Below are positions 9,861-18,993 of a DNA stretch of 64,000 nt, one piece after another (the stretch's first letter is position 1; every line of letters begins with the position of its first letter). The notes under the pieces are model-generated. The model was not told where the DNA came from. It worked only from the letters and a program-made list of their open reading frames with translations, and ran no database searches. Origin of the DNA: Bacteroidales bacterium (GTDB lineage Bacteria; Bacteroidota; Bacteroidia; Bacteroidales; WCHB1-69); the NCBI GenBank assembly GCA_024686335.1, contig JAILCI010000006.1, positions 32,051 to 96,050 on the forward strand. Direction: 5' to 3'. Both the position numbers and the translations under genes were made by a program.

Positions 9861-11714
9861 ATGAAAAAAACGATACTTTTTAGCGTCTTTTTGATGATTG
9901 TATGGGCAATCCAAGCTGTTCCTCAACCGACAGATAACAAGTCGATTACGAGTGTGGTGGTGACCCCCGACACCCGACTTGTAGGTGTGGGAAATCACAA
10001 TGAGTTGATGATGAGAGTGTTAGTGAACTATACTGGAGAGTCTGTCGGCCTGACATCTCTTACTTTAAATATGGATGGCTCTTCCCATTCTGGTCTTGTG
10101 GATCAGGTGAAGGTTTACTCCACAGGGAGCACGGGATATTTTGACGGACGCACTTTGACAGGCGCCACCCTGTTGGGCAATTGTGTTCCAGGTTCGGGAG
10201 ATTTCGTTTGTCCGTTGCAGGGAAGTCTCGTTCAAGGTGCTAATTATCTGTGGATTACGGTAGATATTGCTGATGCTGCTGATGAAGGTGAGGTGGTGGT
10301 CGCGACCCTTAAGTTTGTGAATACCGCTGAGGAAAATTATGCTGTCTCCACCTCTGCCGGTAGCGGAATGCGCGAGATCATCCTTCGTCGTACGGTAATC
10401 TATCGCCCTGGCGACTATAACTCTACCAACTATCGTATCCCGGCGGTCATTACAGCCTCTGATGGATCGATTGTTGTCGCCACGGACAAACGTAAATACA
10501 ATGAAAATGACCTGCCTGAAGATATAGACATCATCTGTAACCGTAGCACCGATGGTGGGCGCACGTGGAGCGAGCCGGTCACCATTGCCCAGGGTACTGG
10601 TTATGCGCAGGGCTTCGGCGACTGCGCTTTAGCTCGGACTAATGAGGATAATACCCTCATAGCAGCTTTTGTCGGTGGAGTAGGGCTCTGGAACTCTACC
10701 CCTTCCAATCCAATGCGTTCCTATATCTCAAAGAGTTACAATAACGGTCTGACATGGAGTACGCCCGTCGATATTACCCATTTTATCTTCGGCAGTGACT
10801 GTGATGTGCCCGCACACCGTAACTGGCGAGGCTCTTTCTTTGGTTCCGGCAATGGTCTGCTGACCTCCACAGGACGTATCATCTTCGTGGCAGCCATTCG
10901 TGAGAATTCCGCCTATTCGCTTAACAACTACGCCGTCTATTCCGACGACAACGGTCAGACTTGGCATGTTTCCGGACGCGCATCGGTTGGTGGCGATGAG
11001 GCTAAGGTCACCGAACTCATAGATGGCCGTATTTTGATGAGTATCCGCCATAACGGTGAGCGCTGGTACAACATTTCGGAAGATGGCGGTGAGACATGGC
11101 AGCCTACTACCTCTTCATGGAGCGACCTGATTGCTCCGGCTTGCAATGGCGATCTGATTCGCTATACAACTGTCAGTCAAGGTTTGGATAAGAACCGCTT
11201 GCTTCATTCTTTACCACGTGGCACCGAACGGACTGACGTCACGGTCTACGTTAGTTATGATGAGGGTAGCACATGGCCTGCGAGCAAGTGCATCGTGCCT
11301 TATGCCTCCGCATACTCCTCCCTTTGCGTCCTCCCTGATGGAACCATTGGCCTCTATGTGGAGGAGAAATATGGAGAAGAGACAGGCTATTCCACTGTTT
11401 ACTATAACTTTAGTCTTGAATGGTTGACCGATGGTGCCGATGTGTGGACACCTACATCTTTAGCAGATTATTTGTCAGACGATGACTCGTTGACACTCTA
11501 TCCCGTACCGGCCACATCAACAATTACCATCTTGGCAGATAATGCTAAAACTATCCGTGTCTTTGATGCACAAGGTCAACTTATCAAAGCATTGACTGTT
11601 GACGAAAGGACAAATATCTATCTGGATATCTCCACGCTTACCCCAGGACTCTATGTCGTGGAGAGCATCGATAAAGACGGTGTGCGTAAGACAGGCCGGT
11701 TTGTGAAGAAGTAA
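9861..11714 (+). CDS. nanH: Exo-alpha-sialidase with T9SS sorting domain
   Basis: The 617-aa enzyme removes terminal sialic acids from glycoconjugates. It has a signal peptide (1-20), a neuraminidase N-terminal beta domain (about 28-155), then a six-blade propeller beginning with the catalytic-Arg motif YRIP (191-194). Asp-box repeats follow: STDGGRTW at 229-236, then SDDNGQTW, SEDGGETW and SYDEGSTW. The last about 70 residues (from LYPVPATSTITI to TGRFVKK) match a type A T9SS sorting domain, so the protein is likely exported through the Por system whose PorQ and PorP-like parts lie elsewhere in this window. A weak -7 box, TATCTTCG, is at 9785-9792. No sialic acid catabolic genes are adjacent. 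Confidence 0.95.
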   Translation: MKKTILFSVFLMIVWAIQAVPQPTDNKSITSVVVTPDTRLVGVGNHNELMMRVLVNYTGESVGLTSLTLNMDGSSHSGLVDQVKVYSTGSTGYFDGRTLTGATLLGNCVPGSGDFVCPLQGSLVQGANYLWITVDIADAADEGEVVVATLKFVNTAEENYAVSTSAGSGMREIILRRTVIYRPGDYNSTNYRIPAVITASDGSIVVATDKRKYNENDLPEDIDIICNRSTDGGRTWSEPVTIAQGTGYAQGFGDCALARTNEDNTLIAAFVGGVGLWNSTPSNPMRSYISKSYNNGLTWSTPVDITHFIFGSDCDVPAHRNWRGSFFGSGNGLLTSTGRIIFVAAIRENSAYSLNNYAVYSDDNGQTWHVSGRASVGGDEAKVTELIDGRILMSIRHNGERWYNISEDGGETWQPTTSSWSDLIAPACNGDLIRYTTVSQGLDKNRLLHSLPRGTERTDVTVYVSYDEGSTWPASKCIVPYASAYSSLCVLPDGTIGLYVEEKYGEETGYSTVYYNFSLEWLTDGADVWTPTSLADYLSDDDSLTLYPVPATSTITILADNAKTIRVFDAQGQLIKALTVDERTNIYLDISTLTPGLYVVESIDKDGVRKTGRFVKK

Positions 11715-11741
11715 TTATTTACATAGACCACGCATTTGCGC

Positions 11742-11821
11742 ACGAAGACCGGAAACTGGAGACCGAAGACCGAAGACCAGAGACCAGAGACCGAAGACCG
11801 GAGACTGAAGACCAAAGACCT
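11742..11821. repeat. Heptamer tandem repeat GACCRRA
   Basis: About nine imperfect 7-bp units (GACCGAA, GACCAGA, GACTGAA and similar) run between the sialidase stop and the SPFH promoter. They are non-coding and purine-rich on the plus strand. Confidence 0.8.
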
Positions 11822-11984
11822 GTAGGGACAATGGTAAAGGAAGCTGTGAAGTTCGACTGAGAGACTGCGTTCATTTTTTTCAAAAAAAAATTTTAAAAAA
11901 AGTTGCATTATTCTAAAAATTTTATATTTTTGCGTGATATTATTTTGATATCATTACAACATCAAACATTTAAAATATAAAGAT

Positions 11985-12956
11985 ATGGAATCAAAAGAAT
12001 TCACACAGAAATTTTCAGCATTAAACAATGGTTTTTTGCATCTGTTCATCAACTTGGCCTTGTTGGCCGTTTCAATTTGCATTGTCGTTTGTTTAGGCAA
12101 ACTTGACTGTATGGTTGATTTTGCCGGCGAACCGACAGGTTGGATCATGTTACCTATTTTTACGGGCGTGATTTTGCTCTTCGTCTACATTCTTCACTTA
12201 GCTGGCTTTATGATTATTCAACCCAACGAGTCACGAGTGCTCACCTTCTTTGGTAAGTATTCCGGCACGGTGAAAGACAATGGCTTTTTCTGGGTTAACC
12301 CATTCTATGGTAAAGAGAAACTCTCCCTTCGTGCCAAGAATATGGATGTGGAGCCCATCAAGGTTAACGATAAAAACGGTAACCCAATTATGATCGGTTT
12401 GGTGCTGGTTTGGAAAATCAGTGACACCTACAAAGCTTGTTTTGAGGTCGACTCTGACGTGCGTACCTCTGTTACCGAGAACTCGATGAAGTCCGTGAAG
12501 AGTTTCGACTCTTTCGTGCGTGTACAGAGCGATGCTGCATTACGTAAGGTAGCAGGCATGTATGCATACGACAATATGGACCGTGACGATCAGGAGATTA
12601 CACTCCGTTCTGGTGGTGAAGAGATTAACGACCGTCTGGAGCAGGAGCTTCGCAAGCATCTGGAGATTGCCGGCATTGAAGTTGTAGAGGCTCGTATCAA
12701 CTATTTAGCATACGCTGCCGAGATTGCCAGCGTGATGTTGCGTCGTCAGCAGGCCGATGCCATCATCTCCGCTCGTGAGAAAATTGTGGAAGGTGCTGTC
12801 AGCATGGTTGACCTCGCTCTGAAGAAGCTCTCTGACGAGAAAATTGTGGAACTTGATGAAGAACGCAAGGCTGCCATGGTCTCCAACCTCCTGGTAGTGC
12901 TCTGTGCCGACGAGTCCGCATCCCCGGTTATCAATACTGGTACGTTGTATCAGTAG
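11985..12956 (+). CDS. SPFH/Band 7 membrane protein
   Basis: 323 aa with two N-terminal membrane segments (about 22-40 and 53-76), then an SPFH domain starting at MIIQPNESRVLTFFGKY and a long C-terminal helical region (RRQQADAIISAREKIVEGAV). Such proteins form membrane-bound oligomeric scaffolds; the exact role in Bacteroidota is unknown. The -7 box TATTTTTG is at 11925-11932. The next gene is a small Arc-like protein 53 nt downstream, a pairing commonly seen in this phylum. Confidence 0.88.
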   Translation: MESKEFTQKFSALNNGFLHLFINLALLAVSICIVVCLGKLDCMVDFAGEPTGWIMLPIFTGVILLFVYILHLAGFMIIQPNESRVLTFFGKYSGTVKDNGFFWVNPFYGKEKLSLRAKNMDVEPIKVNDKNGNPIMIGLVLVWKISDTYKACFEVDSDVRTSVTENSMKSVKSFDSFVRVQSDAALRKVAGMYAYDNMDRDDQEITLRSGGEEINDRLEQELRKHLEIAGIEVVEARINYLAYAAEIASVMLRRQQADAIISAREKIVEGAVSMVDLALKKLSDEKIVELDEERKAAMVSNLLVVLCADESASPVINTGTLYQ

Positions 12957-12966
12957 AAACATCATT

Positions 12967-12994
12967 GTAGAGACGCAATGCATTGCGTCTCTAC
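12967..12994. repeat. 28-bp perfect palindrome, REP-like
   Basis: GTAGAGACGCAATG is followed immediately by its reverse complement. It sits between the SPFH gene and its Arc-like partner, within the probable transcript. It shares the 28-bp GTAG-opening layout of the palindrome at 63812-63839 inside the RAYT gene. Confidence 0.9.
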
Positions 12995-13009
12995 GGGAAA
13001 AATCATATT

Positions 13010-13198
13010 ATGAAGAAAAACTTTGCATTACGTGTTGATTCGGAAATCTTCGAGGCCATCGAAAGGTGGGCCTCCGATGAGTTCCGTAGCACTAATGGTC
13101 AAATAGAGTGGATTTTGTCCACTGCACTGAAGAAGGCGGGACGTTTGCCTAAAAAGAAACGTTCCTCCGATACGCAGAATCCTGCCGAACAGAGTTAG
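13010..13198 (+). CDS. Arc-like small DNA-binding protein
   Basis: 62 aa, MKKNFALRVDSEIFEAIERW... with a ribbon-helix-helix/Arc-type core and a basic C-terminal tail (KKAGRLPKKKRSS). The ATG at 13010 is preferred because an upstream in-frame start would begin inside the palindrome. It probably shares a transcript with the SPFH gene, and a terminator follows 29 nt after the stop. DNA binding is inferred from the family; the target is unknown. Confidence 0.75.
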   Translation: MKKNFALRVDSEIFEAIERWASDEFRSTNGQIEWILSTALKKAGRLPKKKRSSDTQNPAEQS

Positions 13199-13227
13199 GA
13201 TGACTGTTATTGTACGACGATGATTAC

Positions 13228-13251
13228 GGGTGCTCACGGGCACCCTTTTTT
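13228..13251 (+). terminator. Terminator after the SPFH/Arc operon
   Basis: GGGTGC (13228-13233) pairs with GCACCC (13240-13245) and six T follow. It sits at the end of the convergent gene on the minus strand. Confidence 0.8.
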
Positions 13252-15202
13252 ATTTCTTTTCTGAATTTGCTGGCAACAGGTCGCCTTTTCCCACATGGGC
13301 ATAATAGGATTGGAGTGTTGCTTTTAGGTCTCGCTCTAAAGACTTTTGTGGCAAACTGTTCATGTCCAGTATATTATGCTGTTGTAAAGTGTCGGTGGCA
13401 CTGTAGACAAACAGACGGCGTTCCCCATCGAAATAGAGACTCAAAGAGTCGGTTAGGGCCTGATAGGTCTGTTGCACACAGTTGACAACCAGAGGTTTCC
13501 GTTCGGGCTCGTTGAAGACATCGCGCCCAAAGGCAAAATAGGGCTTGTCATAACCCATCAAACCCAATGTGGTGGGCATAATGTCAATCTGTTGGGTGAC
13601 ATGCTCGTAGCGACCCTTGATGGAATGGTCTGGGGTGTACATGAAATAGATGATGGCGGTGTTACCTCTGGCAGTACGTGTCTCTTCCGCAGCAATTTGT
13701 GGTGAGACATGGTCGGCCACAAAGATAAACAGCGTGTTTTCATACCACGGCATTTTGGAGGCAGTCTCGAAAAAACTACGCAGAGAGAGGTCGGTATAGG
13801 CCACACAGGGCTGCACCAGTGTGTTTCCTTTCGGCATTCTCTCCATGTACCCCTCAGGCAGATCGTATGGATGATGGGAGCTCAAGGTAAATACCGCCGT
13901 AAAGAATGGTGTCTCCTGCCGGTTGATCTCTTCAGCTACATATTGCAGAAACGGCATGTCCCAGATTCCCCATACATTGGCGTTTCCTTTTTCGGGATGA
14001 AGTTTTTCGAAATCCTCCCGATTGTGGAAGTTCTCGATGCCACACAACGTGCCGAAAGCCTCAAAACCCATCTGATTTTTGGTGGCTCCACAGAAAAAAT
14101 GAGTGTTGTAACCCTGTCGCGCAAGGATGCGTGGCAATGCCTCCAGATCGGTCAAAGACTGTGGCATCAAGGCAAACGGGGCTCGATAGGAGGGAATCGA
14201 AGAAAAGATTGATGGTAGTGCCTCAATGGATTTCATGCCGTTGGCATACGCATTAGTGAACACCAACCCTTCCTGCATCAGCGAATCCAGGAAGGGAGTG
14301 TAGCCACCGTTAGGATTCAGATGAGGTGCCAAATAGTGGGAATGCTCCCGACTGAAACTCTCCAATACGAAGATAACTACATTTTTACCCTTTGCTACAG
14401 GTTCTTGAGCAAGATGTGGATAATGATAGGGAGAATAAACATCTGCTAGCTCATCCTCACTAAAATAATCGGGTGATTCTAATTGATGCTTCCCGATTGT
14501 ACGGAACAGGCAGAACGGATTGCTCAACACCAATGCCCCCTTCTGCGGCGACTGCGTGTAATAGGCCACATTACCTATCATCATAGGGAAAGCTTTTTTG
14601 TCAACAGAACCTCTGATGCCGAGTATCCATAATGGAACCGCAATCGCCAAGCCTAGAACGCCAACTCCATAATAGAGCCAATTATTCGACAATTGTGTGG
14701 GATGGTACTTGATTTTTTTATAGACAAAAACCAAAAGAAATATCAATACTGCGCCAAGCAACACGAGGTACCAGTTCTCTCCCAATGCCTTTAATAGGAC
14801 GCCGAATGTACTGTCGTTTTCCCGGAAGAAGTGCATCTCCTCGGAAGAGATTCGTTTGAAGGCATAGCGGAAATAGACGGCGTCGGAAAGATTCAACACT
14901 ACAAGACCGATGGAATTGGTGATGCCGTAAAGCCATAACAGCATCTTTTGATAACCGTTTTTTTGACGGAAACGGAAAGGCAGCAGCGATAGCAGAATAA
15001 ACGGAGCATTTAGAAAGAAGATGGACGCGGTGGCAAACTTTAGCGATCCGGCAAGAAGCATAGGGATTTCCGACCAGGTCAATGACCCGAGCAGCATCCT
15101 ATTGTATAGATAAAAGGCAATCTGGGTTATAAAGATGCAGATATAAAGAGGCAAAAGCCTCAAAAGCAGCACCGTGAAATCATTCTTGAGAATCTTCTTC
15201 AT
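13250..15202 (-). CDS. LtaS-like sulfatase-fold membrane protein
   Basis: 650 aa: about five membrane segments in residues 1-190 and an extracytoplasmic alkaline-phosphatase-superfamily domain from about 265. Visible metal/nucleophile regions are NVVIFVLESFSREH, NGMKSIEALPS and FIFVADHVSP, with SSHHPYDLP in between. The fold is that of lipoteichoic-acid synthases and phosphoglycerol transferases; in Bacteroidota, which lack lipoteichoic acid, the substrate is unknown and may be a head-group transferred to lipid or glycan. The nucleophile position is Ser in KSIEALPS where LtaS has Thr. It follows the deiminase-like gene by 46 nt on the same strand. Confidence 0.82.
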   Translation of the reverse strand: MKKILKNDFTVLLLRLLPLYICIFITQIAFYLYNRMLLGSLTWSEIPMLLAGSLKFATASIFFLNAPFILLSLLPFRFRQKNGYQKMLLWLYGITNSIGLVVLNLSDAVYFRYAFKRISSEEMHFFRENDSTFGVLLKALGENWYLVLLGAVLIFLLVFVYKKIKYHPTQLSNNWLYYGVGVLGLAIAVPLWILGIRGSVDKKAFPMMIGNVAYYTQSPQKGALVLSNPFCLFRTIGKHQLESPDYFSEDELADVYSPYHYPHLAQEPVAKGKNVVIFVLESFSREHSHYLAPHLNPNGGYTPFLDSLMQEGLVFTNAYANGMKSIEALPSIFSSIPSYRAPFALMPQSLTDLEALPRILARQGYNTHFFCGATKNQMGFEAFGTLCGIENFHNREDFEKLHPEKGNANVWGIWDMPFLQYVAEEINRQETPFFTAVFTLSSHHPYDLPEGYMERMPKGNTLVQPCVAYTDLSLRSFFETASKMPWYENTLFIFVADHVSPQIAAEETRTARGNTAIIYFMYTPDHSIKGRYEHVTQQIDIMPTTLGLMGYDKPYFAFGRDVFNEPERKPLVVNCVQQTYQALTDSLSLYFDGERRLFVYSATDTLQQHNILDMNSLPQKSLERDLKATLQSYYAHVGKGDLLPANSEKK

Positions 15203-15248
15203 ATCATGTTTTGGTAAACGAGGAACAATGGATAGGAATGAGGAAATC

Positions 15249-16520
15249 TTACCAGCGGGGCTGACGTTTCAGCACTTGCGTCATGCAATGAGCTGCACCG
15301 TATCCTTTGATAAGGCTTTCCATTGGTACCCATTCTACCTTTACGCCAGCTTCTGCAAAACGTTTTTGCAAGGTTTCAGATTGTCCGCGCACCGCCATAA
15401 TGTGTCGCGGCGCAACGGTCAGGAAGTTGATGGCACAATGCATCTCGTCTTCGCTATCTATGGGAATAATCTCAAAGTCTCGCTCCTCTAAGAACTTCAC
15501 AAAAGAGAGATTATTGCGTGTCAATGTGTATTTCTTTGTGCCAGGAGTACGTACCCACACATCACAGTTGATGTAGTCAGGGTCGCCGGGTTGTGCCTCA
15601 ATTCTGCTCAATGACATCGCACAAAGATCAGCATCAATAATGTTGAAATAGGTATTCAAGTGCATCTGCTTCTGCCAGAATTTATGGTCGCGAACTACCA
15701 CTACAGTGTCGTGCCCAAAAGCATCAGCTTCCATCATCTGACGGATACCCTCATCGTTGGTGCGCATGCCATTTCCGATGAAAGAGATGTTACCTGCAGG
15801 CAGGTAGTCACCTCCCTCCAAACGTCCTTCATCACTGATACAAAGTATTGGTTGTAGGCCAAGGTGAGCATAGCAATAACGGATTATATCAGCTTCCGGT
15901 TCTCGCTGCGTTGAGTTTAAATTACCTATCACAATTCCGCGGGGTGTGACAATGCTTTGGTCTCGAGTAAAATAGAGATTCATCAGCGGATTGTGGATAT
16001 ATTGCGCCTCATAACCAGTATTTTGACCTGTCTTATATAGCACCACCGAAGGCTGAAGCAGGATGCATCGGATCATGTCGGCTCGACTCATCTTAGCAAG
16101 CACCTCTTGTTTGTAACGGTCAGCGCCAGCTGCATCTTCTTCATCTAACGTGGTGACATCATACTGCAATAGTTGTCCGGCCAAGAAACGCAAACTATCA
16201 AGACCCATCTCCTCAAGGATATCCCTTACATTATAGACCTTAATACCATTTTTTTGCAACATACGGATGTAGTTCTGATGTTCCGCTGCTGCCACATCCA
16301 CGTCAAAATAGTCTTCAAAAAGACCTGCGGAGGGATGAATAACACCGTTGAAGAGCTCTTGTCCCGGAGTGTGCATAAGGACAATACCCGCCTTTGACCA
16401 TTCAGCTTGCGGATTGTCCATTTTGTTTTTTTGTGCAAATGTACAATTAACTGATCCACAAAACAATAGGGTAATCAGAAGTGCCCATATCCAATCATTT
16501 TTCATTGCTTTTCCTTTCAT
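15249..16520 (-). CDS. Exported arginine-deiminase-family protein
   Basis: 423 aa from the ATG at 16520. The fold is the guanidino-group-modifying family: FTRD (184-187), EGGD with E235, HLNT with H287, and the nucleophile Cys412 in GAAHCMT. Classical arginine deiminases hydrolyse arginine to citrulline and ammonia in the cytoplasm. This one begins with a signal peptide (NDWIWALLITLLFCGSVNC), so it probably acts outside the cytoplasm. The active-site HLDT of arginine deiminases reads HLNT here, replacing the second catalytic Asp by Asn289. Substrate could be free arginine, agmatine or peptidyl-arginine. A longer frame from 16538 is excluded because it starts above the predicted transcription start; ATG 16505 is also possible. 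Confidence 0.85.
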   Translation of the reverse strand: MKGKAMKNDWIWALLITLLFCGSVNCTFAQKNKMDNPQAEWSKAGIVLMHTPGQELFNGVIHPSAGLFEDYFDVDVAAAEHQNYIRMLQKNGIKVYNVRDILEEMGLDSLRFLAGQLLQYDVTTLDEEDAAGADRYKQEVLAKMSRADMIRCILLQPSVVLYKTGQNTGYEAQYIHNPLMNLYFTRDQSIVTPRGIVIGNLNSTQREPEADIIRYCYAHLGLQPILCISDEGRLEGGDYLPAGNISFIGNGMRTNDEGIRQMMEADAFGHDTVVVVRDHKFWQKQMHLNTYFNIIDADLCAMSLSRIEAQPGDPDYINCDVWVRTPGTKKYTLTRNNLSFVKFLEERDFEIIPIDSEDEMHCAINFLTVAPRHIMAVRGQSETLQKRFAEAGVKVEWVPMESLIKGYGAAHCMTQVLKRQPRW

Positions 16521-16535
16521 TAGAAATATAATCGG

Positions 16536-16543
16536 CAAAAATA
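16536..16543 (-). promoter_or_regulatory. -7 box for the deiminase/LtaS-like operon
   Basis: TATTTTTG on the minus strand puts the transcription start near 16529, which favours the ATG at 16520 or 16505 over the frame opening at 16538. Confidence 0.6.
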
Positions 16544-16581
16544 TATTTTTTCGAGCGTCGTAGCCATACGTATTGTGAACA

Positions 16582-18039
16582 TTATTGTTCGCCCAAAATG
16601 CGATCCATGAATAAGCCGATGTGATTTAACACTGGACAGGCGCGACTTTGGTCGATATATACGCGAACTCTTTTTGTGGTGACGGTCTCGGTCAGCACAA
16701 TACGCTTATATCCAATAGTAGTCTCCGTGGCGATGGTGTGCCAACTGCCGTCCTCGTTCTGAACGTCAATATGGAAGCGCTCCACCCGTTGTCCAAGAGG
16801 GATATACTCCTGCACCATCACGCGGTTGAAAGTCTGCGGTGCATTGAATTTTAATTCCACGTATGCGCTACGCACACTGTCGTCAGTGGCCCAATAGGTG
16901 TTATAATCGTCATCAATGAGCCATAATGGATCAAAACGTGTTGGGCGGATAATACAATCCTTGGTTTTAGTTCTCATATTAGAGCCGTTGACCAAATATG
17001 CTTTTTTCGCCAAATCGTTCGAAAAGATGCTGTCCAGTGCGGCGCGGAACTCCATAAGACGTAAGGAATCTTCTGCAGGGATAAGGCCGCGATTATCAGG
17101 AGGTACGTTGAGCAACAATAGAGAGTTGCGTCCTACGCTGTTGTAGTATATTGTGAGCAACTCTTGTACCGACTTTGGGTGCTCACTGTCACGCCAGAAC
17201 CAGCCCGGACGGATGGATACGTCGGTCTCGGCTGGAATCCAACAGACGCCGTTATAGTTTCCCGCGTTGAGAGTGTCTTGTGATGGAGCGTTCTTGCCTG
17301 GTTCACGACCTTCCACGTCGAGACGCGACCAGCAAGTACGTCCGCATTTTCCCTCTTCATTGCCAACCCAACGGCAACCTGGACCCACATCGCTGAAAAT
17401 TACAGTTCTGGGTTGTTTTTTGAGGGTTTGGGCATTGAATGTCTTCCAATCATAAACTTGACGCTTTCCATTCGGACCCTCACCATTGGCCCCATCAAAC
17501 CATTGCTCAAAGATAGTACCATAGTTGGTGTGCGCGTGCTTTAAAGTTCTGAGAAACACTTTGTTGTAGGCAGGTGTGCCGTATGTTGGCGCGTTGCGGT
17601 CCCATGGAGAAATGTAGATGCCAAATTTCACATTGCCTTTTCTGCATGCCTCTGACAGTTCCCTCAGAACATCACCTTTGCCATTGCGCCAGGTACTTTC
17701 CCGAACGGTATGGTCACTTTCTGGATTAGGCCAGAGACAGAAGCCATCGTGGTGCTTAGCAGTCAGGATGATGCCTCGAAATCCCGCATTTTTTGCTACC
17801 GTCACCCACTGGTTACAGTCGAGTGCGGTAGGATTGAAAATATCTTCGGCTTCCGTGCCCTCGCCCCACTCAAGACCGGTAAAAGTATTTGGCCCGAAAT
17901 GGCAGAACATGTTGAGCTCCATCTTTTGCCACTCCACCTGCGCGGGTGTCGGCACTGGTCCATAGGGTTTCGGGGGCTTCTGCGCAGTAAGCATTAGCCC
18001 GAAAAGAACGATAAACAGTGACAAAAAGGTCTTTTTCAT
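16582..18039 (-). CDS. Alpha-L-fucosidase, GH29
   Basis: 485 aa with signal peptide (to about residue 20). The GH29 barrel starts at PTPAQVEWQKMELNMF; HFGPNTFTGLEWG and AKHHDGFCLWP line the active site and the nucleophile is Asp182 in EQWFDGANGEG. Residues from about 360 to 480 form a discoidin-like carbohydrate-binding beta domain. The enzyme hydrolyses terminal fucose from glycans; the GH29 subfamily B style (fucose on branched Lewis-type structures) is possible but not certain. It was probably exported to the periplasm, as no T9SS tail is seen. Together with the sialidase it suggests host-glycan use. Confidence 0.93.
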   Translation of the reverse strand: MKKTFLSLFIVLFGLMLTAQKPPKPYGPVPTPAQVEWQKMELNMFCHFGPNTFTGLEWGEGTEAEDIFNPTALDCNQWVTVAKNAGFRGIILTAKHHDGFCLWPNPESDHTVRESTWRNGKGDVLRELSEACRKGNVKFGIYISPWDRNAPTYGTPAYNKVFLRTLKHAHTNYGTIFEQWFDGANGEGPNGKRQVYDWKTFNAQTLKKQPRTVIFSDVGPGCRWVGNEEGKCGRTCWSRLDVEGREPGKNAPSQDTLNAGNYNGVCWIPAETDVSIRPGWFWRDSEHPKSVQELLTIYYNSVGRNSLLLLNVPPDNRGLIPAEDSLRLMEFRAALDSIFSNDLAKKAYLVNGSNMRTKTKDCIIRPTRFDPLWLIDDDYNTYWATDDSVRSAYVELKFNAPQTFNRVMVQEYIPLGQRVERFHIDVQNEDGSWHTIATETTIGYKRIVLTETVTTKRVRVYIDQSRACPVLNHIGLFMDRILGEQ

Positions 18040-18353
18040 AATCGTTATTTAGACGGCGAAGATACGAAAAATGGGAATCTATTTCGTTGGCTTCATAATA
18101 AGAATTGAAAACACGTGTTAAACTTGACTAATTCTGTTTTCTGAAAATAACCCTTGAATGTGAATGTTAAATTAAACGATAAGAGTCCATGCAAGAATAA
18201 TTTTTATCACGATCTCTTTAATATTTTGAATGGATTTCATGATTTAAAAATTAAGATCATATATTTACTTTTATTCCTTTCGTTTTTTATTTTAAAAAAA
18301 TAGAGACGCCGATATTATGACGTCTCTAACAGTGTATCTTTAATATTCAATTA
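18040..18353. other. 314-bp AT-rich intergenic region
   Basis: It holds a TATCTTCG box (18057-18064, minus strand, one mismatch to the -7 consensus) for the fucosidase gene, and at its right end the terminator of the STM3941-like gene. Nothing else is recognised. Confidence 0.5.
18293..18328 (-). terminator. Terminator of the STM3941-like gene
   Basis: AGAGACG (18302-18308) pairs with CGTCTCT (18321-18327); read on the minus strand the hairpin is followed by a T run. Confidence 0.75.
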
Positions 18354-18854
18354 TTAATTTTGTTTTGCCAGTCTTTCATTCAGTAGTTCGCAAATCGCCT
18401 CAGGCTTCATCGTTAGCCCGTCCACAGGGATAGCCTCTTGGGCGCCGATGGCTTCTACATTTATCTTTCGGGCAGCCCGTCCAACAGCAGTGTCCTCCTC
18501 TATTTTTTGAGATTCAATATTCTGTTTGTAGTTGATGGTAATCATTTTGCTTGTCGCATGCTGAACTAGAGAGAAAGATTCGACGTCAGCAAAAGCAATT
18601 TTCCACTCTTTAGTCATGTTCATCTTGACCTCTTTATCCGTTATGATGAGGTAAGCTTTACCTGACAATCGTTCTTTTAGCACGAGAAATGCCATAAAGA
18701 GTCCTCCACCACCGAAAAAGAGCAAACATAGCCATGATATGAAGAGCATCTCCTTGTTTATTATAAGGTAAACAGAACATACGACGAATATGATACACAC
18801 AGCAAATAGCGGCAGTTTCTTTAATAGTGAGTGGTTGATTTTGATCTCTTCCAT
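18354..18854 (-). CDS. STM3941-family membrane protein
   Basis: 166 aa beginning MEEIKINHSLLKKLP, with two membrane segments (about 18-35 and 40-60) and a cytoplasmic PH-like beta domain (YLIITDKEVKMNM...). The family is widespread in Bacteroidota and uncharacterised. The start at 18854 is chosen because the -7 box TATTTTTG lies at 18886-18893, so a longer frame from 18896 would begin above the transcript start. Confidence 0.7.
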   Translation of the reverse strand: MEEIKINHSLLKKLPLFAVCIIFVVCSVYLIINKEMLFISWLCLLFFGGGGLFMAFLVLKERLSGKAYLIITDKEVKMNMTKEWKIAFADVESFSLVQHATSKMITINYKQNIESQKIEEDTAVGRAARKINVEAIGAQEAIPVDGLTMKPEAICELLNERLAKQN

Positions 18855-18993
18855 TGCTTTGGGTTTATTGATGATTATTAAAAAGCAAAAATACATTATT
18901 TTAGTGACTATTTTTTTTCATCTTTTTTTAAAAAATTAAAACACATATTGAAAAAATTGTACTTTTGTGTTTTCTATTTTAAATTAAAAAATT

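Noticed and set aside
13210-13485. 91-codon plus-strand frame after the Arc-like gene
   Set aside because: It runs through a terminator and into the antisense of the LtaS-like gene, with no promoter.
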